Assembly: GCA_022360175.1 (NCBI GenBank)
Contig: JAKSDI010000236.1
Location: 1 to 43,155 of the forward strand
DNA length: 43,155 nt
Direction: 5' to 3'
Source: Chitinophagales bacterium
GTDB taxonomy: Bacteria; Bacteroidota; Bacteroidia; Chitinophagales; Saprospiraceae
The translations under genes were made by a program, and so were the position numbers. How positions within the stretch are numbered: the first letter of the stretch is position 1; every line of letters begins with the position of its first letter. This document shows positions 18,371-26,200 of the stretch, piece by piece. The notes below the pieces were generated by a model. It saw only the letters and a program-made list of their open reading frames with translations. It was not told the DNA's origin and ran no database searches.

Positions 18371-18964
18371 TTAATTGGCTGCAAGGAAATCTTTGGTTGT
18401 AATCATTGCTTTGGAATGTAGAGTCAGCGTTTCTCTAGATGCTTCCAACAATTCAAGACTAGTGGAACCGATCGCATCAGAAATTACGATAGCAGCATAA
18501 CCATTTTCAGATGCATCCCTGGCATGAGATGCTACACAACCTTCTGCCAGCATCCCTGCTATATAAATTGTATCCACTTCAAGTTTTTCCAGATGGCCTT
18601 GAATAGATTTTGCCCAGAAGGAAGAAAAGCCCTGGCGATATGGAAGTACCGTTTCATCTTCCATTGGAAGTGCCTCAGGGATGAACTCACTTCCTGGAGC
18701 ATTCATTTCCAATAAGTTGTTTTCGATAATGACGCCCTGTATGACATTCAAAGGTTCATACCCCTTCATCTTTTCGTAATCGAAAGCTACGGGAGAGTGA
18801 ATAACAGGAATGTTAGATTCCCGGGCCTTTGACAGGAGTAAAGAGAGGTTTTTTCTTACTTGATTCTTTGCTTCTGAATCTTTTGTCAATCCCCAGGCTT
18901 TACCATTTTCAGACAATAGTTCCACCTGTGCTGAGGTAATCAATAGAACTTTGTTTTTTTGCAT
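18371..18964 (-). CDS. Cytosolic isochorismatase-like hydrolase (paralog 1)
   Basis: About 197 residues from the ATG at 18964, preferred over an in-frame TTG at 18997. There is no signal peptide. The nucleophile region is intact (C143 in 'MLAEGCVASHARDA'), but the first catalytic position reads S-A-Q (Ser11) instead of D-x-Q, and Arg110 replaces the expected Lys. These are the same changes as in the downstream exported paralog, so they predate the duplication. The family includes nicotinamidases, N-carbamoylsarcosine amidases and ureidoacrylate hydrolases. The altered triad makes the activity uncertain. Confidence 0.85.
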   Translation of the reverse strand: MQKNKVLLITSAQVELLSENGKAWGLTKDSEAKNQVRKNLSLLLSKARESNIPVIHSPVAFDYEKMKGYEPLNVIQGVIIENNLLEMNAPGSEFIPEALPMEDETVLPYRQGFSSFWAKSIQGHLEKLEVDTIYIAGMLAEGCVASHARDASENGYAAIVISDAIGSTSLELLEASRETLTLHSKAMITTKDFLAAN

Positions 18965-19008
18965 GATTCTAATTTTTTGTTTGTTATCATGCAGCAAATT
19001 TCAGCACT

Positions 19009-19067
19009 AACTACAGCTCAAAACGGTATCTTTTGATACAGTAGGTAAAATATTTTGCGTTGTAGTT
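19009..19067. promoter_or_regulatory. Inverted repeat upstream of the isochorismatase pair
   Basis: AACTACA-3 nt-CAAAA at 19009-19023 is mirrored exactly by TTTTG-3 nt-TGTAGTT at 19053-19067. Between the arms, GTATC-TTTT-GATAC (19026-19039) forms a second palindrome. The site lies 45-103 bases upstream of the ATG at 18964. It could be an operator or the remnant of a small palindromic element. Confidence 0.5.
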
Positions 19068-19252
19068 GGGTCGGACGGCTTGTAGAGAGGCTAGGATGAA
19101 AGGGCTACTTAAATAGTTAGTATTTTTTTATAAGGAATGTTTTGAAGTTTTTATGGACTCTTTGTAATCAGCATTATTTCCAATAAGCTGTGGTAGTGAT
19201 ACAATTTATGTAACACTACCATCCAGGCTTTCAGCTAACTCGCTCTTAGTTA

Positions 19253-20146
19253 TTAATGACTGTATTTCTTTATTTTCTTTGTTAAATAATTACCTCCTAA
19301 ATTTATTCTTAAATAATAAACTCCTGAGGGGTATCCTTCCATATCTATTATTAAATTACTCATAGTCTCCTCCAATAGCTTGCCATTGGAATTATAAATT
19401 TTTACCGTTCTAAGCTCATTGTACTTTGTTTCTATTGTTACATATCTTTTTGTTGGATTTGGATAGATTTTTACTTGTTCTTCTAATGTCCATTCTTCTA
19501 CCTTATTTAATTGATTTATACCTCCTAATAAAATATGAAACATCGATAAGGTATCTCCATTTAAATCTACAAGAGATATACCACTTGGGTTAATAATTAT
19601 TACACTATCCTGATTCATCAAATTTAAGGGTGGGATAGATACCCCATCACAACTAGCATCAAACCAGCCTCCTGGGTGCCAATCAGTTATTAGGCTGCTT
19701 TCTAAACATTCATTTGCAAATATTGAGCTATCCCAGTTCAGTTTTACCGGTAAATCTTTATTCCTTATATAAAGCGTAGAGATAGGAGCCAAGCCATTTA
19801 TTGTTACGGCCTCATCCCAACCTTCGCAATCTCGAGGTACTATATCTATCTCTGACATATAGCTTACTAAATCAGGTGATGAGAACATTGTATTCATATC
19901 ACAATTGAGTTCATTTAAATCTATTTGCCCTACTCGAATTTCAAACACGGGATTAAAGGAGGTATTACTTATATCTATTTCTCCAAATTGACTATCAATT
20001 CCTATGGATGCAGAAATATCGTATCCAATTATTATTGAGTCTAATTCATTGTTACTCTCGGCTATTATTGTTGTGTAAAACTCCTGAGCTACTATAGGGG
20101 CTGCTATGAATTGTATAAGTGTCAGTATCAAAGTTTGTATTTTCAT
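19253..20146 (-). CDS. Secreted T9SS-sorted protein, function unknown
   Basis: A 297-residue protein with a signal peptide (MKIQTLILTLIQFIAAPIVAQ) and a C-terminal T9SS type A domain of about 75 residues ('IYPNPTKRYVTIETK', 'YPSGVYYLRINL', basic tail ending KKYSH). The middle 190 residues are beta-rich with a few Cys ('DASCDGVSIPP', 'ANECLESS'); I do not recognise the domain. Lengths and layout suit a small cell-surface protein. It is a single-gene unit. Confidence 0.82.
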   Translation of the reverse strand: MKIQTLILTLIQFIAAPIVAQEFYTTIIAESNNELDSIIIGYDISASIGIDSQFGEIDISNTSFNPVFEIRVGQIDLNELNCDMNTMFSSPDLVSYMSEIDIVPRDCEGWDEAVTINGLAPISTLYIRNKDLPVKLNWDSSIFANECLESSLITDWHPGGWFDASCDGVSIPPLNLMNQDSVIIINPSGISLVDLNGDTLSMFHILLGGINQLNKVEEWTLEEQVKIYPNPTKRYVTIETKYNELRTVKIYNSNGKLLEETMSNLIIDMEGYPSGVYYLRINLGGNYLTKKIKKYSH

Positions 20147-20520
20147 ATTTTTATATTTCTTTAAACATAATTAGATTATCCAGGCCATTTAATGTCATAA
20201 AAATATACGATTCACTCCTATTTCTTTCTAAAAAATTGTCCCTTTAAATTCTAATACTCCCCCAAGTTTGTCGTAAACTCTCTACTAAGCATCTGTCCTG
20301 ATTACAATAATTTGTCCAGCTCTCTTTTTTACTAATACACCTCCTACAATGCCACCCCACATCAATAAAACTGTATTTTGTTAAACAGGAAAAGCAAAGT
20401 ATGCTTTCGTTATAACCCATACGCCAGCTTGAAGCTGATGTACGGGTCTTTGGCACTTTATTTTAACTACACTCCGCCTTTCAAACTAGATAAAGCGATA
20501 ATCATTTCTACTATCCTCCC
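20147..20520. other. Non-coding stretch with dispersed repeat
   Basis: These 374 bases hold copy 2 of the terminator-like palindrome (20415-20447) and no convincing gene. On the - strand a 25-codon frame beginning MWGGIVGG and ending VIRTDA lies at about 20286-20363. It has no visible ribosome binding site and I do not call it. Confidence 0.4.
20415..20447. repeat. Dispersed terminator-like palindrome, copy 2
   Basis: ACCCATAC at the left pairs with GTACGGGT at the right, with one G-U pair if transcribed from the - strand. Inside it CAGCTT-G-AAGCTG is a perfect stem. Sequence and flank (ATGCTTTCGTTATAACCC) match copy 1 at 11469-11503. It lies 74 bases beyond the stop of the NTF2-like gene, so it may terminate the LOG-Nudix operon. 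Confidence 0.68.
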
Positions 20521-20871
20521 TTACTTCAACGCCCTTTCCTCCCGAATCTCTCCAATATGATAGTAGGCTATAATTTCACTGATCAAATCATCCTTCACAT
20601 AATGCCATTCGCTTACGTCCAGCTCAAAATCGCCCTGGATACCTTTGTATCGGATGCAAGCTTTATTGCCCTCGTAGATGGTATCCAGTATTTTGAATTG
20701 ATAGCCGAGGAATTTGTCTCGGTTTTCCTCTACGATAGATAGGTAGTTTTCTTTGCCCTCAATGGTGCCGAATGGGCTGGTGTGTTTGAATTGTGCTGCA
20801 AGGGGTAAATCGAAGAAATCTCCTTCTTCCCATTTCTTAAACCAGTCTTTCACTAAAGCTTCTACAGTCAT
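20521..20871 (-). CDS. SnoaL/NTF2-like protein
   Basis: A 116-residue cytosolic protein with the NTF2/SnoaL-like fold: an N-terminal helix 'LVKDWFKKWEEGDF', then 'FKHTSPFGTIEGKENYLSIVEEN', and long strands 'KACIRYKGIQGDFELDVSEWHYVKDDLISEIIAYYHIG'. Members bind or isomerise small hydrophobic compounds; some are inactive. It starts 24 bases after the LOG-Nudix stop codon and should be in the same operon. Confidence 0.82.
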   Translation of the reverse strand: MTVEALVKDWFKKWEEGDFFDLPLAAQFKHTSPFGTIEGKENYLSIVEENRDKFLGYQFKILDTIYEGNKACIRYKGIQGDFELDVSEWHYVKDDLISEIIAYYHIGEIREERALK

Positions 20872-20895
20872 CTTGTTTTAGGTTTTGGTTGAGTA

Positions 20896-21852
20896 CTATA
20901 CTAATTCGCCTCTTGATTGGAGGTAGTTGAAGATTATTTTGTCTACGGCGGCTACCTGGTCGATGTCTTTATAATTTAGCCATTTGATTTCCTGGATTTC
21001 ACTGGACGCCTGTAGTTCTTCCTTGTAGTCGGCTTTGTAGCAAGCCATGACCACATCCACGCCTTCTTTTTTGCCATCTGCCTGTGCCTGGAAGGTACCT
21101 ACATATTGTATAGAATCCGGGATAACATGAACGCTTAATTCTTCGAAGATTTCTCTCGATAAGGTTTGCTCATCCGACTCTCCATTTTCCCGTTTTCCTC
21201 CAGGGATATAATATTTGTCTTTGCCATGCGATTTTGCACCCAATATTTTTCCATTTTGGATATCTATGAAGGCTACCTTATCTATGACTCTTTTATTGGT
21301 ATTGGCTGGCTTTAAGATACCCATTTTACCTAATAAGTCCTTTGGAGTAGGAGCAATCACCAAACCTGCTCTTGCCTGATGTGTAAGGAATTGCTTCGCT
21401 GTCATTTCTTTCAACAGGATTTCCAGCCCTTTGTAATAATTGTCGGTATTCAGTACACCTGAAGGTTTATCAATGAAGCCGATTTTAAATAAGGTGAAGG
21501 TTTCGATGATTTCATCCAGGGTTCCTATTCCACCAGGCAAGGCAATAAAAACATCTGATAAATCTACCATTTTCGATTTTCGTTCCTGCATGGAATCTAC
21601 TACTATCAGGTTCGTCAATCCTTCATAGGCATCTTCATCTTTAATCAATTTTTTGGGCCTGACCCCAATCACCTCTTTTCCTCTATTCAGAAACTCATTT
21701 GCTATAACCCCCATCAAACCTGTTTTGCCGCCTCCATACACCAGGTCAAAATCATGATCAATCAGTAAATCGCATAGTTCTTTTGCCTGATTCACAATTT
21801 CCTGCGATGTTCCTGTGTTTGCTCCACAAAATATACAGATTCGTTGCTTCAT
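20896..21852 (-). CDS. LOG-family phosphoribohydrolase fused to Nudix hydrolase
   Basis: A 318-residue fusion. Residues 1-180 are a LOG-type (TIGR00730, formerly 'lysine decarboxylase') Rossmann domain: 'CIFCGANTGTS', 'VYGGGKTGLMG', 'MQERKSKM' (88-95) and the signature PGGIGTLDE (106-114). This enzyme class releases bases from nucleoside 5'-monophosphates, including cytokinin precursors. Residues 188-318 are a Nudix domain with the box G219-x5-E225-x7-REIFEE, which hydrolyses nucleoside diphosphate derivatives. Together they suggest nucleotide clean-up. The domain order and single start (ATG 21852) leave no sign of a frameshift or misassembly. Confidence 0.9.
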   Translation of the reverse strand: MKQRICIFCGANTGTSQEIVNQAKELCDLLIDHDFDLVYGGGKTGLMGVIANEFLNRGKEVIGVRPKKLIKDEDAYEGLTNLIVVDSMQERKSKMVDLSDVFIALPGGIGTLDEIIETFTLFKIGFIDKPSGVLNTDNYYKGLEILLKEMTAKQFLTHQARAGLVIAPTPKDLLGKMGILKPANTNKRVIDKVAFIDIQNGKILGAKSHGKDKYYIPGGKRENGESDEQTLSREIFEELSVHVIPDSIQYVGTFQAQADGKKEGVDVVMACYKADYKEELQASSEIQEIKWLNYKDIDQVAAVDKIIFNYLQSRGELV

Positions 21853-21873
21853 TGTTTATCGTTTTTTATTTTA

Positions 21874-21904
21874 GAAGTTGCTTAAGAATATCTCAAATAA
21901 CTTC
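21874..21904. repeat. Remnant of MITE family B
   Basis: GAAGTTGCTTAAGAATATCTCAA matches the left end of element B (21987 onward) with only a few differences, and is followed after two bases by AACTTC, the other end. It looks like an internally deleted copy of 31 bp. It lies about 20 bases upstream of the LOG-Nudix start. Confidence 0.55.
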
Positions 21905-21983
21905 ATTAGTAATATACACTCTATTGAAGGATATTTATTCTCAAGTGGTTCCTTAATAAGAATGCTAAAGCAATATTTTTGAT

Positions 21984-22148
21984 ATTGAAGTTGTTTAAAA
22001 ATATCTCAATGGTCGCTAAAAATATCTTTTTACTCTCCTTTTCATTTTTTTATCACTCCGTAGCCCCACTACGAAGTTCAAAAAAAATTCAAGGAGGGCA
22101 AAAATCTTATCCTAATCGACTCATCAGACATTCTTAAACAACTTCATT
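21984..22148. mobile_element. MITE-like palindromic element B with ATT duplication
   Basis: The element spans 21987-22145 (159 bp), with perfect 12-bp ends GAAGTTGTTTAA / TTAAACAACTTC flanked by ATT on both sides (21984-21986 and 22146-22148). The arms are imperfectly complementary throughout. They meet in a hairpin CGTAG-CCCCA-CTACG whose centre (22066) is exactly the midpoint of the element. No ORF is present. It lies between the divergent LOG-Nudix and AraC genes and may influence their promoters. The ends match element A in all but one of 12 positions. Confidence 0.8.
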
Positions 22149-22185
22149 GAAGGATTAAATAAGGAAGAGAATAAAGAATATTTCG

Positions 22186-22959
22186 ATGTTATTAGATGAA
22201 ATAAAGCACCTGCATATAGCTAAACAGAAGAATAACTTTCCGCTGCATTATCACGAAACTTTTTGCATTTCTTTTATTCGCAAAGGGCTCGAGCAGCTTG
22301 ATATAGCGGGTAAAAGCATCCTGAGCGAGCATGGGCAAATTACCATTACCAATCCTTATGAACTCCATGCCTCTCCTTTAGCACATAAGGATATACATTT
22401 GAGCTTTGATACGCTTTATATATCCGAAGAGCTAATGCGCTATTTTCTGGGAGGCCAGAATATCAAATTCGACAAGCGGCAGATCACAGATACTGCTTGT
22501 ATGCAATTGTACGATTCGCTGATACAGGCAAGGGTACAAATGAATGACATTAATATCCAGCAAGCTTTGTCTCAATTCATTCCACTACTGGCACAACACG
22601 CTCAATGGCAAAAAGAAGATCATCAGGATATTATTCCACGTAGGTGGCAGGAGGTACATGCTTATATTGATAATAATCTGACACAAAAGATCAAGCTCGA
22701 TCAGTTAGCACACATTGCCAATATGAATAAGTATAGCTTTAGCAAGCAGTTTAAACGCAGTACAGGCATGACGCCTTTCAACTATGTGCTTATGAAAAAA
22801 GTATTTGCTGCCAGGCAATTAATCGATATACATACCGATTTAACACAGCTTGCTTATCAATTTGACTTTACAGATATGGCTCATTTCTCTAAGACTTTCA
22901 AACGCTTTGTAGGGCTTTCACCTAAATCATACAAAAGCCAATATTATACAAGTGCATGA
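22186..22959 (+). CDS. AraC-family regulator with cupin sensor domain
   Basis: A 257-residue regulator. The N-terminal 90 residues form an AraC-binding cupin ('FPLHYHETFCISFIRKGLEQL', 'HGQITITNPYELHASPL'). The C-terminal 100 residues are the double HTH ('KIKLDQLAHIANMNKYSFSKQFKRSTGMTPFNYVL' and 'LTQLAYQFDFTDMAHFSKTFKRFVGLSPKSYK'). It lies 38 bases upstream of the S41 peptidase gene on the same strand and probably shares its transcript. Its start is only 38 bases from MITE B. Confidence 0.9.
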   Translation: MLLDEIKHLHIAKQKNNFPLHYHETFCISFIRKGLEQLDIAGKSILSEHGQITITNPYELHASPLAHKDIHLSFDTLYISEELMRYFLGGQNIKFDKRQITDTACMQLYDSLIQARVQMNDINIQQALSQFIPLLAQHAQWQKEDHQDIIPRRWQEVHAYIDNNLTQKIKLDQLAHIANMNKYSFSKQFKRSTGMTPFNYVLMKKVFAARQLIDIHTDLTQLAYQFDFTDMAHFSKTFKRFVGLSPKSYKSQYYTSA

Positions 22960-22997
22960 GTGAACACGGCAATAGCTTTGTCAAAAATTAATGTATT

Positions 22998-24494
22998 ATG
23001 AATCACCTGACAAAGCTTATTTTGTTGATATTTTTATTGAATAGTTGTGCCCTTATATCACAGTCCAGCAATGTAGGAAGACTTGAGAAAGGACTCAGTA
23101 AAGCAGCATTATTAAAAGATTACGATACCTTCCGATCTATATATGAATCTGCTAACGCTGGCCTGTATAAGTATCGAACAAAAGCGGCTGTCGATAGCTT
23201 GTTTGACCTACAGCGAACTTGTATTAAAGAAGGGCTTACTCATCGCGATTTTTTCAAAATACTTTGGGAAGTAATTGACTTTACCGGTTCAAGTCATAAT
23301 GAGCTTGGTTATCCCGCCAGGCTTGATAAAAGGCTGAGCAAACGTGCCATTTTCTTTCCCATCCCGCTAATTTATATTGAAGGTAAATTGTATACCAACA
23401 AAACGGTAGAAGAAGTGCCTTTGGGTAGCGAAATTCAAACAATCAATGGAGTCGAAGCTCAAAACCTGATAAATCAACTCACTTTATATAATACAAGTAC
23501 AGATGGTTTTAATAAGAGTGGGAAATATGCTTTTATTAATACCGACTGGCTGGCCTTTCACTTGTATTTGGTATTGGGTGCACAGGCTGAATTTGAAGTG
23601 CTAGCAGCATTACCCGGACGAGCTACGAAAAGTACAAAGGTCGTAGCTGTAAAGTATCGTGATTTTGTCCTCAATTTTTACTCCCGGCATTCCAAAGTGT
23701 TGGAAGAAAAGCTTGCTTCTACTTATAAATATACCCGCCTGGACAGTTTATCCACTGCAATATTAGATGTACATAGTTTTGTTATTGGGCCTCCTAAAAG
23801 CGAAGAATATGCAGACTACAAAATCTTTCTGGATTCTGTTTTTTTGGATTTGAAAAACAGGGAAGTAAAGCATCTTATAGTTGATATCAGAAAAAACGGT
23901 GGTGGTATAGATCCCAATGATTTATTACTGTATTCCTATCTGACTCAGCGCCCCTTTCGGGAAAACACTAGTGCTTTTACCATTTTCAATGATGTTCCTT
24001 TTGCAGCACATTATCTGCCAGACTATAAAGGCGAGCAGGCTGAACTAGAGGAAGAACTGAAGGCAGAACACAACTTACTCAAAGAAGGCAAATATTTTCA
24101 AAATGATACTTATAATCCTTTATGGCAGCCCAACGAACTAGCTTTCCAAAATCAAATCTACCTACTCATTGATGCAGAAGTAGCTTCCGCAGGCTCCTTA
24201 TTTGCCAGTCTGGTGAAAAGCGAGCAGCGTGCCATCGTTATTGGAGAAGAAACGCTGGGTGGCTATTATGGGCATACTGGACATATTCCTGTTGCCTACG
24301 AATTGCCCAGCTCTAAATTTGTACTTGGTTTTTCTATTGTAGACCTGGAGCAAGATGTCGTATCTCTCCCCGATCAAGCCAAAGGACGCGGCATTATACC
24401 TGACATCCCTATTCATTTAACCTATGATGACTTCATGGCACAAAAGGATGGGGTAATGGCTCGTGTTTTGGAGTATATTGTACAACAACATTAG
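22998..24494 (+). CDS. S41-family peptidase, predicted lipoprotein
   Basis: A 498-residue protein beginning with a lipoprotein-type signal (MNHLTKLILLIFLLNSC; Cys17). The C-terminal 250 residues carry the S41 (C-terminal processing peptidase / tricorn-like) core: 'VKHLIVDIRKNGGGIDPNDLL', then 'LLIDAEVASAGSLFASLVKSEQRAIVIGEETLGG', with Ser397 the candidate nucleophile. A short PDZ-like piece ('VPLGSEIQTINGVEAQNLI') lies near 135-160. A family member that degrades peptides in the periplasm is likely. It follows an AraC gene directly, so its expression may be regulated by that neighbour. Confidence 0.85.
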   Translation: MNHLTKLILLIFLLNSCALISQSSNVGRLEKGLSKAALLKDYDTFRSIYESANAGLYKYRTKAAVDSLFDLQRTCIKEGLTHRDFFKILWEVIDFTGSSHNELGYPARLDKRLSKRAIFFPIPLIYIEGKLYTNKTVEEVPLGSEIQTINGVEAQNLINQLTLYNTSTDGFNKSGKYAFINTDWLAFHLYLVLGAQAEFEVLAALPGRATKSTKVVAVKYRDFVLNFYSRHSKVLEEKLASTYKYTRLDSLSTAILDVHSFVIGPPKSEEYADYKIFLDSVFLDLKNREVKHLIVDIRKNGGGIDPNDLLLYSYLTQRPFRENTSAFTIFNDVPFAAHYLPDYKGEQAELEEELKAEHNLLKEGKYFQNDTYNPLWQPNELAFQNQIYLLIDAEVASAGSLFASLVKSEQRAIVIGEETLGGYYGHTGHIPVAYELPSSKFVLGFSIVDLEQDVVSLPDQAKGRGIIPDIPIHLTYDDFMAQKDGVMARVLEYIVQQH

Positions 24495-24555
24495 GCAGAC
24501 TCTCTCAAAGACTGTTGTGAAGGCATCCTATTAGATTAGAAGGCCAATGAGCTAT

Positions 24556-24657
24556 GATTTCGGATAAAGTCGTATATTTTATTACTCGTGCGACTTCATC
24601 CGAAGTCGAAACTTCCATCATGATCATTTTCAATAAATTTCTGACTTCTCCGAAGTC
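24556..24657. terminator. Three GACTTC...GAAGTC repeats at operon ends
   Basis: Three related hairpin units lie here: GATTTCGGATAAAGTCG (24556-24572, degenerate), CGACTTC-ATCC-GAAGTCG (24591-24608) and GACTTC-TCC-GAAGTC (24643-24657). The last is followed on the + strand by TTTATTTATCC. They sit between the convergent S41 and outer-membrane-like genes, where they can terminate the + strand transcript. The repeated unit points to local duplication. Confidence 0.6.
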
Positions 24658-24704
24658 TTTATTTATCCTTCCAGGTTTAGTGCCTAATGTATGCTCTTAT
24701 TCAA

Positions 24705-25994
24705 TCAGATCATATTTAGAAGGGTTCTTCTTTTTAAATGTATTCTCTCCATTTCCAATATCACAGAGCCTCCAAAAAATGGGCGCTTGCTTGCCTGAAA
24801 AGTCTGATAAAAAGTATCGAGATTCATATGTTTATTGGTAAAGAAAAACTCTGTTCGTAGGAATTTAAAATAATTGGTTTTTATACCTAATGAATAAAGA
24901 GGTATCGTATTTCCTGTTTGTGTTTTAGGATTCCCGATTATGTTAAGATCAATATCTGTGAAAAACGTCAGGCGCTTTCCTATCTTTTTTTCCCAGGCTG
25001 CATTTAATTCAAAGCCCAACAAATCTACATTTTGACTTTTTGTATAGTTGCCCCACTGGCTATATGTCCGGTAATAGTTTTTCAAAGGATAAAGTTGTTC
25101 TCCTACATAACTTGAACTGCCTCTATAACTTACCTCATTTGAAATGTAGCCTAAATTGAAATTGGATTGATAATATTTTAGCCTGCTCGCAAACCTTAAG
25201 TTTTTTACTTGGCCTTCAATACCAATACCTCCGGCAAAAGATGTTTTTATCTCCTGATTGATTCTGAATTCCAGTTGAGATTCCAATTCGAGTATTTCGG
25301 ATAGTTTAAACTTAGTGTTATTTCCTATATTATAATCTTCTGGAACAAGGTGCTGATCATCATCCGTGAGTTGATTTTCACTCAAATAAAAGGTAGTCCT
25401 AAGTCTATTTAATTCTTTTTTCACATAGAACTTATGATATTGATGTAACCCAAGGCCGATATTTTTGGATAAATCGCCAATTAATAAAAACCCAATGGTA
25501 TATCCCTTAAACCCCAATTCACCAACAACGCCCTGAAAATCGAGATTGTGAATACGCAGCATATCATCAAAATCTTCATTCCAGAAATCTCCTCCCGAAA
25601 GTTTATAAGCGATCGATCTGTTTAAGATTTCAAAAGTATCTTTTCCCGTCAGCAAAATTTTCGGATATACTACCCAATTATCGATGGTGTTACTTCCACC
25701 AGAAAAGCTTCTTTCCTCTAAAAAGATACCAGTTTCAATGTAATGCGATTCATTGATAGATAATTTATGCGTGATTCCTGAATAGATCGCAAAATGGTAG
25801 AATGGATTATCCTGAATATTTTCCAACAAGCAAGTGATACACTCGACATTCCCCTTACTCGTTTTCAAAAGGCCAGTTCCTTTTGTCTCTATACTAATAG
25901 CAGATTCCACTTTTATTGAGTCTTGCCCATAAACTCCAGTGATCATTAGCAGAATAGATGCTAAGGTCAAACATTTTTCTTTCATGTAATTCAT
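24705..25994 (-). CDS. Putative outer-membrane beta-barrel protein
   Basis: A 429-residue protein with a signal peptide (ending VYGQ; the second ATG at 25985 would serve equally). Most of it is made of amphipathic strands with aromatic ends ('IDNWVVYPKILLTG', 'KYYQSNFNLGYISNEVSY', 'KRLTFFTDIDLNIIG'), typical of an outer-membrane barrel. It also has a C-x-x-C pair early in the mature part ('VECITCLLE'). The C-terminus (RRTLLNMI) lacks the usual terminal aromatic residue. No family recognised. Confidence 0.65.
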   Translation of the reverse strand: MNYMKEKCLTLASILLMITGVYGQDSIKVESAISIETKGTGLLKTSKGNVECITCLLENIQDNPFYHFAIYSGITHKLSINESHYIETGIFLEERSFSGGSNTIDNWVVYPKILLTGKDTFEILNRSIAYKLSGGDFWNEDFDDMLRIHNLDFQGVVGELGFKGYTIGFLLIGDLSKNIGLGLHQYHKFYVKKELNRLRTTFYLSENQLTDDDQHLVPEDYNIGNNTKFKLSEILELESQLEFRINQEIKTSFAGGIGIEGQVKNLRFASRLKYYQSNFNLGYISNEVSYRGSSSYVGEQLYPLKNYYRTYSQWGNYTKSQNVDLLGFELNAAWEKKIGKRLTFFTDIDLNIIGNPKTQTGNTIPLYSLGIKTNYFKFLRTEFFFTNKHMNLDTFYQTFQASKRPFFGGSVILEMERIHLKRRTLLNMI

Positions 25995-26072
25995 ATCTAG
26001 TAAGGTTTACTCCTGATTCAAAATAGATTCATTTGGTTCTAATAATTAGAGGCACTTCAGCTGCCAATAAGC

Positions 26073-26110
26073 TTTTCCACTCGGCGGCTATAGCCACCAC
26101 AACTGGAAAA
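26073..26110 (-). terminator. Hairpin after the 143-aa gene
   Basis: TTTTCCA (26073-26079) pairs with TGGAAAA (26104-26110), with GGCTA/TAGCC as an inner stem. It lies 90 bases downstream of the stop codon at 26201. No T-run follows, so it is only a candidate terminator. Confidence 0.4.
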
Positions 26111-26200
26111 TCCACCAAATAAAATCACTTTGAACCTTATTCCTTTATCATACATAAAAGAAATGTCGCTTTTATTTTCAGTAGTGACAAAAAGAACCTT

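Noticed and set aside
20244-20456. A 70-codon - strand frame with several Cys and Trp
   Set aside because: It overlaps the dispersed palindrome, has odd composition (Cys/Arg/Ser-rich) and no recognisable domain or ribosome binding site; most likely chance.
22998-25994. A defence or toxin-antitoxin island
   Set aside because: No nuclease, reverse transcriptase, ATPase of defence type or toxin fold was seen; the genes are ordinary peptidase and membrane functions.
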